This document shows positions 1-8,306 of a DNA stretch of 64,000 bases, piece by piece. The notes under the pieces were generated by a model that was not told where the DNA came from, did no database searches, and saw only the letters and a list, made by a program, of their open reading frames with translations. A program made the position numbers and the translations under genes. Origin of the DNA: Clostridium sp. 1001271st1 H5 (GTDB taxonomy: Bacteria; Bacillota; Clostridia; Lachnospirales; Lachnospiraceae); contig NZ_SPHO01000001.1 of NCBI RefSeq assembly GCF_005845215.1, positions 357,146 to 421,145 of the forward strand. Reading direction: 5' to 3'. Numbering within the stretch: position 1 is the first letter of the stretch; each line of letters opens with the position of its first letter.

Positions 1-2
1 TT

Positions 3-1091
3 TGGGCAAATCAGATAGAATATCCATACCGCCTGGCCGTTGGCCAGGCTCTTTATATTTCCGACGGGGAGACAGGGGAGGGGAGGAGGCCCCTGTTTTC
101 CAGCGGTTATGCATATCCCTTTATAGACAGCGGGGTATTGGAGGACACCCTGCCCTATCTGAGCGCCATCAATATATTTTCCTATGGTTTTACGGAGGAC
201 GGGAATCTGGTCCTTCCCATGGAGGATGATGCGTGGGTGATAGAAAGGGCGCTGCAATGGGGGGTCCGGCCCATGCTGACCCTGACGCCTCTGGGGGAGG
301 ACGGGCGTTTTAACAATAATCTGGTGTCAGCCCTGGTGAGAATCCAGGAAAACCAGCAGCGCCTTATCTGGGAGCTGGGACGCATTATGCAGGAGAAGGG
401 ATACGAAGGGCTGGACATTGATTTTGAGTATGTGCTGGCGGAAGACCGGGTGGAGTATGCTGATTTTGTGCGCAGGACCACCCAGGTCCTCAATATATTC
501 GGCTATACGGTTACGGTGGCCCTTGCGCCGAAGACTTCGGCCCAGCAGAGAGGACTTCTCTACGAGGGAATTGATTACCGGCTGCTGGGGGAGGCAGCCA
601 ACCATGTTATGCTGATGACCTATGAGTGGGGGTACAGCCAGGGACCTCCCATGGCTGTGGCGCCTATCAATATGGTCAGAAAGGTGGTGGAGTATGCAGT
701 GACTGAGATTCCGCCTGAGAAAATCATACTGGGTATACCTAACTACGGCTATGACTGGCCCCTTCCCTTTGAACGGGGTGTTACCAGGGCCAGGTCCCTG
801 GGAACCCTGGAGGCAGTGAAGCTGGCAGTGGACTTTGGAGTGGATATACGGTTTGACGAGACTGCCATGTCGCCCTACTTCCGGTACTGGCAGTATGGCA
901 TCCAGCATGAGGTGTGGTATGAGGATGTCAGAAGCATCAGGGCAAAGTTTGACCTGATTAAGGAATTCAACCTGTACGGGGCGGGGTACTGGCAGCTCAT
1001 GCGGTTTTTCAGGGCCAACTGGCTGCTGATGGACGATATGTTTTACATTGAACGGGATTGGCCGCTCATGGAGTATGAAGATATGTCATAA
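3..1091 (+). CDS. LysM/GH18 glycosidase, spore cortex-lytic type, 5' truncated
   Basis: The frame is open from the left edge, so the start lies outside the window; 362 residues are visible. The first ~18 resemble the end of a LysM peptidoglycan-binding motif (…YRLAVGQALYIS). The rest is a glycoside hydrolase family 18 barrel. The catalytic signature DIDFE (in YEGLDIDFEYV) is present, with the final Glu as the expected proton donor, followed by the usual LMTYEWGY strand and a late GYWQLM strand. LysM plus GH18 is the architecture of SleL/YaaH, which breaks down cortex fragments during spore germination, and a SpoVAF-like gene elsewhere in the window fits a spore former. A vegetative N-acetylglucosaminidase role cannot be excluded because the N-terminus is missing. 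Family call firm, spore role inferred. Confidence 0.85.
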   Translation, partial: WANQIEYPYRLAVGQALYISDGETGEGRRPLFSSGYAYPFIDSGVLEDTLPYLSAINIFSYGFTEDGNLVLPMEDDAWVIERALQWGVRPMLTLTPLGEDGRFNNNLVSALVRIQENQQRLIWELGRIMQEKGYEGLDIDFEYVLAEDRVEYADFVRRTTQVLNIFGYTVTVALAPKTSAQQRGLLYEGIDYRLLGEAANHVMLMTYEWGYSQGPPMAVAPINMVRKVVEYAVTEIPPEKIILGIPNYGYDWPLPFERGVTRARSLGTLEAVKLAVDFGVDIRFDETAMSPYFRYWQYGIQHEVWYEDVRSIRAKFDLIKEFNLYGAGYWQLMRFFRANWLLMDDMFYIERDWPLMEYEDMS

Positions 1092-1103
1092 CGGCTGCAT
1101 CTG

Positions 1104-1139
1104 TGGTATAATGTGTTATACGCCCCGGTATATGGGGCG
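1104..1139 (+). promoter_or_regulatory. Candidate extended -10 promoter and 5' hairpin before the IMPase gene
   Basis: A TGG-TATAAT extended -10 element (1104-1112) lies just after the GH18 stop. It is followed by a perfect 6-bp hairpin, CGCCCC (1121-1126) with GGGGCG (1134-1139). The hairpin ends a few bases before the Shine-Dalgarno AGGAGG at 1143-1148. No good -35 box is visible. Confidence 0.4.
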
Positions 1140-1157
1140 GCAGGAGGTAAAATACAT

Positions 1158-1934
1158 ATGAAGATAGAGACAGACAGGGTCCTGGAATTGGTTAAATCAG
1201 TGAAGCCGCTGTTTATGGACCATGAGAGGGCTTCCCGGATAACGGTAAAAGGGGCGGCGGATTTTGTGACCCAGGTTGATTTCCAGGTCCAGGAACGGAT
1301 GCGCAGCGGACTTTTTGACATGTATCCCCAGGTGCAGTTCATGGGGGAGGAGAAGGATAACAGGGACATTGACTTTTCAGAGGCAGTTTGGATACTGGAC
1401 CCGGTGGACGGGACCACCAACCTGATTCATGATTTCAGGTGCAGCGCCCTTTCACTGGCCCTCTGCGACAGGGGGCAGCTGGAGCTGGGAATCATATACC
1501 AGCCCTATACAGATGAACTGTTTCTGGCAAAGCGGGGCAAGGGGGCATACCTCAACGGAACCCCCATCCATGTCAGTCCTATCCGGGATTTGGGACAGAG
1601 CCTGATTTCCATTGGCACCAGTCCATATAAACATGATCTGGCAGACCGGAATTTTGAGGATTTCAAGCGCGTATTCCTCAAGTGCTCCGATATCAGGCGC
1701 ACCGGGTCCGCGGCAGTGGACCTGGCCTATGTGGCCTGCGGCAGGCTGGACGCATATTTTGAGCGTTATCTGAATCCATGGGATTTTGCGGCCGGTATGC
1801 TGCTGATTCAAGAGGCTGGGGGAAGGGTGACCACCTTTGCCGGAAATACGGTGGATGTGTCCGGGCCTTCGGACATACTGTCGTCCAACGGAAGGATTGG
1901 TATTCTGCTGGAGGATGAACTGCTCCCTGCGTGA
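1158..1934 (+). CDS. Inositol monophosphatase family protein (SuhB-like)
   Basis: A 258-residue Mg2+-dependent phosphatase of the inositol monophosphatase/FBPase superfamily. The metal-binding signatures are present: GEE near residue 60, DPVDGTTN (~82-89), and the C-terminal WDFAAG with the metal-ligand Asp. Length is normal for the family. The ATG at 1158 was chosen because AGGAGG (1143-1148) sits 9 nt upstream; an in-frame ATG at 1113 lies inside the promoter/hairpin region and lacks a ribosome site. In bacteria such enzymes dephosphorylate inositol phosphates, related sugar phosphates or 3'-phosphoadenosine phosphate, and the sequence alone does not tell which. It is followed after 24 nt by an unrelated surface protein. 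Confidence 0.88.
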   Translation: MKIETDRVLELVKSVKPLFMDHERASRITVKGAADFVTQVDFQVQERMRSGLFDMYPQVQFMGEEKDNRDIDFSEAVWILDPVDGTTNLIHDFRCSALSLALCDRGQLELGIIYQPYTDELFLAKRGKGAYLNGTPIHVSPIRDLGQSLISIGTSPYKHDLADRNFEDFKRVFLKCSDIRRTGSAAVDLAYVACGRLDAYFERYLNPWDFAAGMLLIQEAGGRVTTFAGNTVDVSGPSDILSSNGRIGILLEDELLPA

Positions 1935-1958
1935 TACGGTGTGAAAGGAACTGGAAGG

Positions 1959-3587
1959 ATGAAGAGAATGAACAGAGACACGGGGGGAAAGCGTGGAACA
2001 CGGATTGCAGGGCTGGCTGTCCTGGTGTGGCTGCTGTGGGGAATGTGTGAGCTGCCGGGGATGACAGATGCGGCAGGTGTTTTGGACATGACGGGGCTGA
2101 CCGCCTTTACAGCCTATGCCGAAACGCGGGATTCCCGGGCGGATACTGACCCGGAGACAGGAGAGGTACTGGTGAATCTTGCCAATGAAGACGAGCTGAG
2201 GCAATGGTACGAGGGCCGTTTGTCGGGAGGGAGCAGCATAGGAGTCCTGCCCAAGAACATGGCAGTCACCAAATCTGTCACCCTGGGGCTGCCGGAGGGA
2301 CAGCAGAATCCGGGTCCCATTGAAATCCGGATACCTGAGGGCCCCATAAGAATCCTGGCGCCTAAAAACCTGACCCAGACAGGTGTTGTTATCGACAATC
2401 CCAATCTGCGTATAACCGGGAGCAAAAACCTGATATTGGTTGATGGAGAAGGCTGCCTGACCCTGAAGCGCGGACAGATGCAGCGGGAGGCTGCCAATGA
2501 ACCGGCTGTCATCCTGCGGAATCAGGGAATGCTGATATGGGAGGAAGGCAAGGAATTTACAGGACTTAAGCAAACTGATATCCGGGATGAGCGCACAGAC
2601 CCGCCGGAGCCGGTCCCTCCTGATGAGAGCCAGACCCACCCGGAAAACACAGGCACACAGCCCCAGCTGACAGAGGCGGTCCTTTTGAACATTGGTTCAG
2701 ACGGCAGCGGCTCTGCCAGGCTGGAATTTAAGAACCTGCCTTCCGATATCAATGGACTGTACATACTGCGCAGTGAAAGCGGACATTCCTGGACAAAGGA
2801 AAAAAACAAGGTAACGGCCGCATCGCCGCAAAGCGGGCAGGAGACAGTGGAGTACGAGAATTTCCTGAAGGAAACCGGAAACACGCTGAATACCGGCATT
2901 GTGGAGGACGGCTATCTTATCTACCGGTTCCAGTCAGGGGACAGCTCCTTTTATGTGAAGGCCAGGATTGAGTGGCCCGGCGGGAGCTATGAGACGGATA
3001 AGGTAAAGATAGCCATACCCGAGTCAGTCGGACAGGGCCTTACCTTTGTGTACGGCGGGGACAGCTATGGTTATGGCAGCGGATACGGAGGAGGCTACGG
3101 CAGCGGTTCCGGCGGATATGGGGGATACGGCAGTTCATACGGAGGAAATTCTTCCCACACCCAGTCCGGCGCGGAGGAGGAGTCCGATGCGCCTGAGGCC
3201 CCGGTAAGAGGCAGGGGAGGGCGCAGAAGGGAATCCTATACGCCGTATTACAACCCGGATACGAAAGACAGGGGAGCTGGTGACGGACAGGCACATGGGA
3301 ACCTGCTCAGGGAGGCCACGCCTTCGCAGGCCCGCAGCTGGCGGGATAGGGATGACGGCAGTGGGTCTGTAAATGTGACAGAGGCCGGCGTGACGGAGGC
3401 GGAAACAGCCGGTCTGTCCCTGGAAGGAAACGGGGACATGGACAGGGAGCAGGACCCGCCCCAGGAGGAAATACAGGACCGGGAGGATTCCGGCACATCC
3501 GGATTAAAGCGGTATGCAGGCGCTGTCCTGGCTGCTGCGGTGATTGGCTGCGGAGCCGTTTGTCTCCACAGGAAAAAGCGCAGGTAG
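1959..3587 (+). CDS. Secreted, membrane-anchored surface protein with Gly/Tyr-rich stretch
   Basis: I do not recognise the family. The 542-residue product starts with a positively charged segment and hydrophobic helix (residues ~13-30), which reads as a signal peptide. A middle part (roughly 50-370) contains short hydrophobic beta-type strands. A low-complexity stretch follows (nt ~3055-3160) made of Gly, Tyr and Ser in patterns such as YGYGSGYGG. After that comes a charged, Pro/Glu-rich region. The C-terminus is a hydrophobic helix followed by HRKKRR. This is a surface-anchor layout, but no LPxTG-like sortase motif is seen, so it is probably held by the helix itself. The ATG at 1959 is preferred over GTG 1941 because AAAGGA sits 9 nt before it. 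Function unknown; an envelope or spore-surface role is possible. Confidence 0.6.
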   Translation: MKRMNRDTGGKRGTRIAGLAVLVWLLWGMCELPGMTDAAGVLDMTGLTAFTAYAETRDSRADTDPETGEVLVNLANEDELRQWYEGRLSGGSSIGVLPKNMAVTKSVTLGLPEGQQNPGPIEIRIPEGPIRILAPKNLTQTGVVIDNPNLRITGSKNLILVDGEGCLTLKRGQMQREAANEPAVILRNQGMLIWEEGKEFTGLKQTDIRDERTDPPEPVPPDESQTHPENTGTQPQLTEAVLLNIGSDGSGSARLEFKNLPSDINGLYILRSESGHSWTKEKNKVTAASPQSGQETVEYENFLKETGNTLNTGIVEDGYLIYRFQSGDSSFYVKARIEWPGGSYETDKVKIAIPESVGQGLTFVYGGDSYGYGSGYGGGYGSGSGGYGGYGSSYGGNSSHTQSGAEEESDAPEAPVRGRGGRRRESYTPYYNPDTKDRGAGDGQAHGNLLREATPSQARSWRDRDDGSGSVNVTEAGVTEAETAGLSLEGNGDMDREQDPPQEEIQDREDSGTSGLKRYAGAVLAAAVIGCGAVCLHRKKRR

Positions 3588-3623
3588 GCGCACATCTCCA
3601 GGGGGCAGTGATAAAAAAATGAT

Positions 3624-3652
3624 TTGCCAATAAAAGAAGGCTGTAGTATAAT
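3624..3652 (+). promoter_or_regulatory. Sigma-A promoter for ddh
   Basis: TTGCCA (3624-3629), a 17-nt spacer and a perfect TATAAT (3647-3652) lie 50 nt before the ddh start. Spacing and sequence match the housekeeping consensus closely. Confidence 0.75.
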
Positions 3653-3702
3653 TTACAAAAACCAAAAACCCACACGTTTACGTTACAAAGGAGAATGAAA
3701 GT

Positions 3703-4689
3703 ATGGCAATCAGAGTTGGAATCTTAGGCTATGGAAACCTTGGAAAGGGTGTGGAGTGCGCCATTAAGCACAATCCGGACATGGAGCTAAAGGCAGTGTT
3801 CACCAGAAGGAATCCGGACAGCCTCAGCATATTGACGGAAGGGGCCAAGGTATATCCGGCAGAGGAAGTTTTGTCCATGAAGGACGAGATTGACGTGATG
3901 ATTCTCTGCGGAGGAAGCGCCACGGACCTTCCGCAGCAGACCCCGGAAATGGCAGCTCACTTCAATGTGATAGACAGCTTTGACACCCACGCCAATATCC
4001 CCGGGCATTTTGAGGCAGTGGACAAAGCTGCACGGGAAAGCGGTCATGTGGGAATCATATCCGCTGGCTGGGACCCGGGCATGTTTTCCCTTAACCGGCT
4101 CTATGCCAATGCCATCCTGCCGGGAGGCAGCGACTATACGTTCTGGGGCAAGGGCGTGAGCCAGGGCCATTCCGATGCAATCCGCAGAATTAAAGGCGTG
4201 AAGGATGCAAGGCAGTATACCATTCCGGTGGAGGATGCCCTTGCGGCCGTGAGAAGCGGTGCGGCTCCGGAGCTGACCACCAGGCAGAAACACACCAGGG
4301 AGTGCTTTGTGGTGGCGGAGGAAGGCGCTGATTTAAAGGCCATTGAGGAAGCCATTGTCACCATGCCAAATTATTTTGCCGACTATGACACCACGGTGCA
4401 CTTCATCAGCCAGGAAGAACTGATACGGGACCATGCCGGGATTCCCCACGGAGGTTTTGTTATCCGCACCGGCAGGACCGGCTGGAATGATGAGAACAGC
4501 CATGTAATTGAATACAGCTTAAAGCTGGATTCCAACCCGGAATTTACGGCATCCGTTATCGTGGCCTATGCCAGGGCTGCATACCGCCTGGGCAGGGAGG
4601 GACAATCCGGCTGCAAGACTGTCTTTGACATTGCGCCGGCTTACCTGAGCGCGGAGGATGGAGCATCGCTTAGGAAGCGTTTGCTGTAA
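3703..4689 (+). CDS. ddh: meso-Diaminopimelate D-dehydrogenase
   Basis: A 328-residue NADPH-dependent enzyme that reductively aminates tetrahydrodipicolinate to meso-diaminopimelate in a single step, feeding lysine and peptidoglycan synthesis. The N-terminal Rossmann motif GILGYGNLGKGVE is present. Family-typical segments follow: LCGGSATDLPQQTP, NVIDSFDTHANIP, SAGWDPGMFSLNR and FWGKGVSQGHSDAIRRI. Length matches characterised Ddh proteins. It has its own sigma-A promoter and a strong terminator directly behind, so it is probably monocistronic. Ddh replaces the succinylase or acetylase branch in many Clostridia. No key residue appears to be missing. Confidence 0.95.
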   Translation: MAIRVGILGYGNLGKGVECAIKHNPDMELKAVFTRRNPDSLSILTEGAKVYPAEEVLSMKDEIDVMILCGGSATDLPQQTPEMAAHFNVIDSFDTHANIPGHFEAVDKAARESGHVGIISAGWDPGMFSLNRLYANAILPGGSDYTFWGKGVSQGHSDAIRRIKGVKDARQYTIPVEDALAAVRSGAAPELTTRQKHTRECFVVAEEGADLKAIEEAIVTMPNYFADYDTTVHFISQEELIRDHAGIPHGGFVIRTGRTGWNDENSHVIEYSLKLDSNPEFTASVIVAYARAAYRLGREGQSGCKTVFDIAPAYLSAEDGASLRKRLL

Positions 4690-4707
4690 TACGGAACTAT
4701 CTATGTA

Positions 4708-4752
4708 AAAAACGCCTGCACCAGTCCCTTTGGACTGTATGCAGGCGTTTTT
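4708..4752 (+). terminator. Intrinsic terminator of ddh
   Basis: A long stem pairs 4708-4720 with 4740-4752 and ends in a T-run (GGCGTTTTTT). It lies 18 nt after the ddh stop and is A-rich on its 5' side, so it may work in both directions. Confidence 0.85.
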
Positions 4753-5077
4753 GTATGTTTTTCTGGGTTTATGTTCACATACATATACAGCGGTTCATAT
4801 CATATTGGTAACAGGTTCATTAAGGCCTGCCGAATAAAACTCTTTGCACTGCATATCCAAACGACAGTACAAACTGAGCAGGCCGGAAGCAGAAAACTGC
4901 TTTGGGAGCCGGGCCGCAGACAGCGGCAGCAGACAGGAACGTCTGTGGGACAGTGGTTTACTTACATTGTCCCTCAGGCGTTTTTTCTCATGAAATGGGA
5001 CTTTATGACAGGCGCAATGATTTTTCAAATATATTTTAGAACATATGAAAGGAATGGATGGTATGGGAGGCGGATAT
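4753..5077. other. Gene-free stretch before the cation efflux gene
   Basis: No convincing gene is seen. A 120-codon open frame (4771-5133) lacks a ribosome site and recognisable protein features. A weak promoter-like pair, ATGACA (5005-5010) and TATATT (5030-5035) with a 19-nt spacer, could serve the downstream gene. Confidence 0.4.
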
Positions 5078-6115
5078 ATGGGGAAGGGCATAAAAAGGAC
5101 TTCTGCCGGAAATGGGAGCAGGGCAGAATTTAAAATTTGGACCAGAATGAAATATAGGAATAAACCAGAGATAAAGGACCCGGATAAAGGCGGTCAGACA
5201 CAGAATGAAAATCAAATGGCCGGTACCGGACTGGCCATGCAGGTATCCTGTGTCAGCATCGGCATCAATGTGGTACTTTCGGTATTCAAGGTAGGGGCGG
5301 GTATCCTGGCCCACTCCGGAGCCATGATATCGGACGGGGTCCATACTGCCTCGGATGTGTTCAGCACATTCATAGTCATGGCCGGAATTACCATGGCCTC
5401 CAGAAAGTCAGACAGGGAACATCCTTATGGCCATGAACGGATGGAGTGCGTGGCGGCCCTTTTGCTGTCAGCTGTATTGTTTGCAACGGGAATCGCCATT
5501 GGGGTGAGCGCTGTGGAATCCATTGGCTCAGGACCGGAAAAGATTAGGGCTGTTCCGGGTGTCCTGGCCCTGGGGGCGGCAGTCATATCCATAGTGGTAA
5601 AGGAATGGATGTTCTGGTATACCAGGGCTGCTGCCAGGAAATTAAAATCAGGAGCCTTGATGGCGGACGCATGGCACCACCGCAGCGACGCACTGTCTTC
5701 AGTGGGAGCCTTCATCGGTATACTGGGAGCAAGAATGGGAATGCCGGTCATGGACCCGCTGGCCAGTTTCATCATCTGTATCTTCATAGTCAAGGCAGCC
5801 CTGGATGTGTTCAGGGATTCCATGGATAAGATGGTGGATAAGGCGTGTGATGAAGAGACGGTTAAGGACATAGAACGGGTGGTGCTGGATATCAGGGGCG
5901 TGGAATGTGTGGTCTCCATGAAGACCAGGCTTTTCGGCTCCAGGATATACGTGGACCTGGAGATTGAAGCAGACAAAAGCCTTATGCTGGAACAGGCCTT
6001 CGCGATTGCAAAGGAGGTCCACGACAGCATAGAAAAGAGATTTCCACAGGTGAAGCACTGTTCAGTACAGGTGAATCCCGAAGGCAGCAGGGGACTGGAG
6101 GGGACAGAAAATTAG
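5078..6115 (+). CDS. Cation diffusion facilitator family transporter
   Basis: A 345-residue member of the cation diffusion facilitator family, which exports divalent metals such as Zn2+, Mn2+ or Fe2+ in exchange for protons. About six membrane segments are visible between residues ~55 and 265. The metal-site motifs are present: SDGVHTASD in the second helix region and HHRSDALSS in the fifth. A C-terminal cytoplasmic domain (~265-345) is of the dimerising metal-sensing type. The start at ATG 5078 is chosen for GGGAGG at 5065-5070; ATG 5045 upstream is an alternative. The two histidines of HHRSD do not by themselves decide between Zn and Mn/Fe, so the substrate is open. Confidence 0.9.
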   Translation: MGKGIKRTSAGNGSRAEFKIWTRMKYRNKPEIKDPDKGGQTQNENQMAGTGLAMQVSCVSIGINVVLSVFKVGAGILAHSGAMISDGVHTASDVFSTFIVMAGITMASRKSDREHPYGHERMECVAALLLSAVLFATGIAIGVSAVESIGSGPEKIRAVPGVLALGAAVISIVVKEWMFWYTRAAARKLKSGALMADAWHHRSDALSSVGAFIGILGARMGMPVMDPLASFIICIFIVKAALDVFRDSMDKMVDKACDEETVKDIERVVLDIRGVECVVSMKTRLFGSRIYVDLEIEADKSLMLEQAFAIAKEVHDSIEKRFPQVKHCSVQVNPEGSRGLEGTEN

Positions 6116-6116
6116 T

Positions 6117-6145
6117 TTGACGGGAAAGGGTTTGCTGGCTATACT
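6117..6145 (+). promoter_or_regulatory. Sigma-A promoter for the molybdopterin enzyme transcript
   Basis: TTGACG (6117-6122), a 17-nt spacer and TATACT (6140-6145) begin right after the preceding stop codon. The predicted start leaves a leader of about 110 nt before the coding region. Confidence 0.7.
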
Positions 6146-6160
6146 TAATATCAGATAACA

Positions 6161-6238
6161 GCGCCCGGCTATACGGAGGAAATATGCCGGACTAAGGCAG
6201 GACCAAGCCGTGTCATACCATGGCTATGCATCGGGCGC
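6161..6238 (+). promoter_or_regulatory. Structured leader RNA, candidate riboswitch
   Basis: A closing stem GCGCCCG (6161-6167) pairs perfectly with CGGGCGC (6232-6238). Inside are a hairpin formed around 6168-6189 (ATA/TAT and GC-rich base) and a second hairpin of AGCCGTG with CATGGCT (about 6205-6225, one G-U). The whole fold ends just before the Shine-Dalgarno AGGGAGCG. Its position before a molybdopterin enzyme makes a cofactor-sensing (Moco/Tuco) riboswitch a fair guess, but I could not match the published consensus from memory. Confidence 0.45.
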
Positions 6239-6261
6239 AGTGACAGAGGGAGCGACATAAG

Positions 6262-8274
6262 ATGGCATTATATATAAAAAAGACAATCTGCCCCTACGAC
6301 TGCCCCACATCCTGCGGTCTGTTGGCGGAAACGGATGGAACACGGATTCTCAGTGTGAAAGGCGACCCGGACCATCCGGCTTCAAAGGGGCTTATCTGCA
6401 GAAAAATGCAGCACTACGAGCAGTCCGTCCATTCGCCTGAACGTATCCTCACCCCTATGAAACGGGTGGGGGAAAAGGGAGAGGGAAGGTTTGAACCCGT
6501 GACCTGGGATGAGGCGGTTGAGGAGATTGCCGGCAGATGGAGACGCATTCTGGAGGAAGACGGCAAAGATGCCATCCTGCCCATGTATTATTCGGGGGTT
6601 ATGAGCGTCATACAGCGCAAATGCGGGGATGCCTTTTTCAACCGGATGGGAGCCTGCGATATGGTCAGGACATTATGTTCTTCTGCCAAGGGCGCAGGCT
6701 ATGAGGCTGTTATGGGCCAGACCGGCTGCCTGGACCCAAGGGAGCTTTTGGACAGCGATTTTTATCTGGTATGGGGGAGCAATATGAAGGCTACCAGGCT
6801 TCAGTCCATGCCGGCGCTGGTCCAGGCCCGCAGACAGGGAAAAAGGGTGGTGCTCATAGAATCCTGCGCAGCAGACATGGGAGCCTACAGTGACCAGACC
6901 ATACTGATTCGTCCTGGCACCGACGGAGCTCTGGCCCTGGCCATGATGCATGTGATGGAGGAAGAAAACCTGGCGGACAGGGATTTTCTTACCCATCGGA
7001 CAGAAGGGTATGAGGCCTTTAGGAATACCCTCGGCGCCTGTACGCCTGCCTGGGCGCAGGAGGAAACAGGAATCCCGGCAGAGGTGATTGCCGACCTTGC
7101 CAGGGAATACGCCTCGGCCCATGCTCCGGCTGTCATACTGGGAAGTGGTCCCTCGCGCTATGGCAACGGGGGTATGACCGTGCGGCTTATCACCATCCTG
7201 TCCGCGTATACAGGCGCATGGGGACGTCCGGGAGGCGGCTTATGCGGCTGCAATCCGGGGGCAGGTCCATATGTGGACAGCCGTCTGGTCACCAGGCCGG
7301 ATTTCAGGAAGGAACCGGGACGCAGGGTCAATATCAATGAGATTGCATCGGCTCTTACAGGAATCAGGGGAGGCAGGCCCATACGCAGCTTCTATGTTTA
7401 CGGCAGCAATCCGGTGGCCTCTGTCTGCTGCCAGAAGGGTATCCTGGAGGGCCTGAGGCGCCCTGATTTGTTTACGGTTGTCCATGAGCGGTTCATGACA
7501 GACACAGCCATGTATGCGGATATTATTCTGCCCGCCACATTTTCTGTGGAACAGACAGATGTGTATATGGCCTACGGATACTGCACCTTTGGGACGGCCG
7601 GGAAAATCATCGAACCGGCCGGGCAGTGCAGGAGCAATTGGAATACGTTTTGCCTGCTGGCCCGGGCAATGGGATATGAGGAAGAATACTTTAAGAGGAC
7701 AGAGGAGGAGATGGCCGGGGAACTGCTTTCCCATCCCATGGAAGGTCTGTCCTGCATTTCCGAGGAGGACCGGCGCGTATTAAGGGACGGGGGCGTCATA
7801 TCCACAGCCTACGCGGACCATGGATGCTTCAGGACGCCTGCCGGTAAAATGATGATTGTCAATGAACGGCTGGAAGAGGCAATGCCCAGGTATATTAAGA
7901 GCCATGGGGGGACCTATCCCCTCAGGCTGGTGGCGGCGCCCAGCGCATATACGTTAAATTCGGTTTTTCTGGACAGAAAGGACCTGAAGTCGGGCAGGGG
8001 CCCCATGGCGCTGATGCTCCATCCCAGGGATGCGGCATCAAGGAAAATTGCGGACGGCAGTCCCGTTGTGGCCTTCAATGAGCTGGCGGAGGTGGAGTTT
8101 ACCGCAAAAATCACGCCCCTGGTGGCGGAAGGAACAGTTGTTTCTGAGGGCGTTTACGACAGGACCTTTACAAAGAACGGACTTCTGGTTAATGCCCTCC
8201 ACCATGAGCGGCTGTCCGACATAGGAGCAGCAACAACCCTCAATGACAATACGGTGGACGTACGTCCATGTTAA
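6262..8274 (+). CDS. Molybdopterin-dependent oxidoreductase, catalytic subunit
   Basis: A 670-residue bis-MGD (DMSO reductase superfamily) enzyme. The N-terminal 4Fe-4S ligands are C10, C14, C18 and C46 (C-x3-C-x3-C-x27-C). Molybdopterin guanine-dinucleotide binding follows, with typical segments such as LVWGSNMKATR, RPGTDGALALAMMHV, YGSNPVAS and a C-terminal cap domain from ~residue 555. C139 in MVRTLCSS sits where the metal ligand is found in related enzymes, so it could coordinate Mo or W; this is inference. No signal peptide is visible, so it is probably cytoplasmic. No electron-transfer subunit or cofactor gene is adjacent, and the substrate cannot be assigned. It is the first gene of a transcript with the GTPase fusion that follows. 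Confidence 0.85.
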   Translation: MALYIKKTICPYDCPTSCGLLAETDGTRILSVKGDPDHPASKGLICRKMQHYEQSVHSPERILTPMKRVGEKGEGRFEPVTWDEAVEEIAGRWRRILEEDGKDAILPMYYSGVMSVIQRKCGDAFFNRMGACDMVRTLCSSAKGAGYEAVMGQTGCLDPRELLDSDFYLVWGSNMKATRLQSMPALVQARRQGKRVVLIESCAADMGAYSDQTILIRPGTDGALALAMMHVMEEENLADRDFLTHRTEGYEAFRNTLGACTPAWAQEETGIPAEVIADLAREYASAHAPAVILGSGPSRYGNGGMTVRLITILSAYTGAWGRPGGGLCGCNPGAGPYVDSRLVTRPDFRKEPGRRVNINEIASALTGIRGGRPIRSFYVYGSNPVASVCCQKGILEGLRRPDLFTVVHERFMTDTAMYADIILPATFSVEQTDVYMAYGYCTFGTAGKIIEPAGQCRSNWNTFCLLARAMGYEEEYFKRTEEEMAGELLSHPMEGLSCISEEDRRVLRDGGVISTAYADHGCFRTPAGKMMIVNERLEEAMPRYIKSHGGTYPLRLVAAPSAYTLNSVFLDRKDLKSGRGPMALMLHPRDAASRKIADGSPVVAFNELAEVEFTAKITPLVAEGTVVSEGVYDRTFTKNGLLVNALHHERLSDIGAATTLNDNTVDVRPC

Positions 8275-8306
8275 GGGAAATAAGACATCAGGAAGAGAGA
8301 CTGGAC

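Noticed and set aside
1452-2639. 395-codon minus-strand frame
   Set aside because: Covers two real + strand genes and shows no family features.
4771-5133. 120-codon open frame between ddh and the cation efflux gene
   Set aside because: No ribosome site, no recognisable protein features, and it runs into the efflux gene in another frame.
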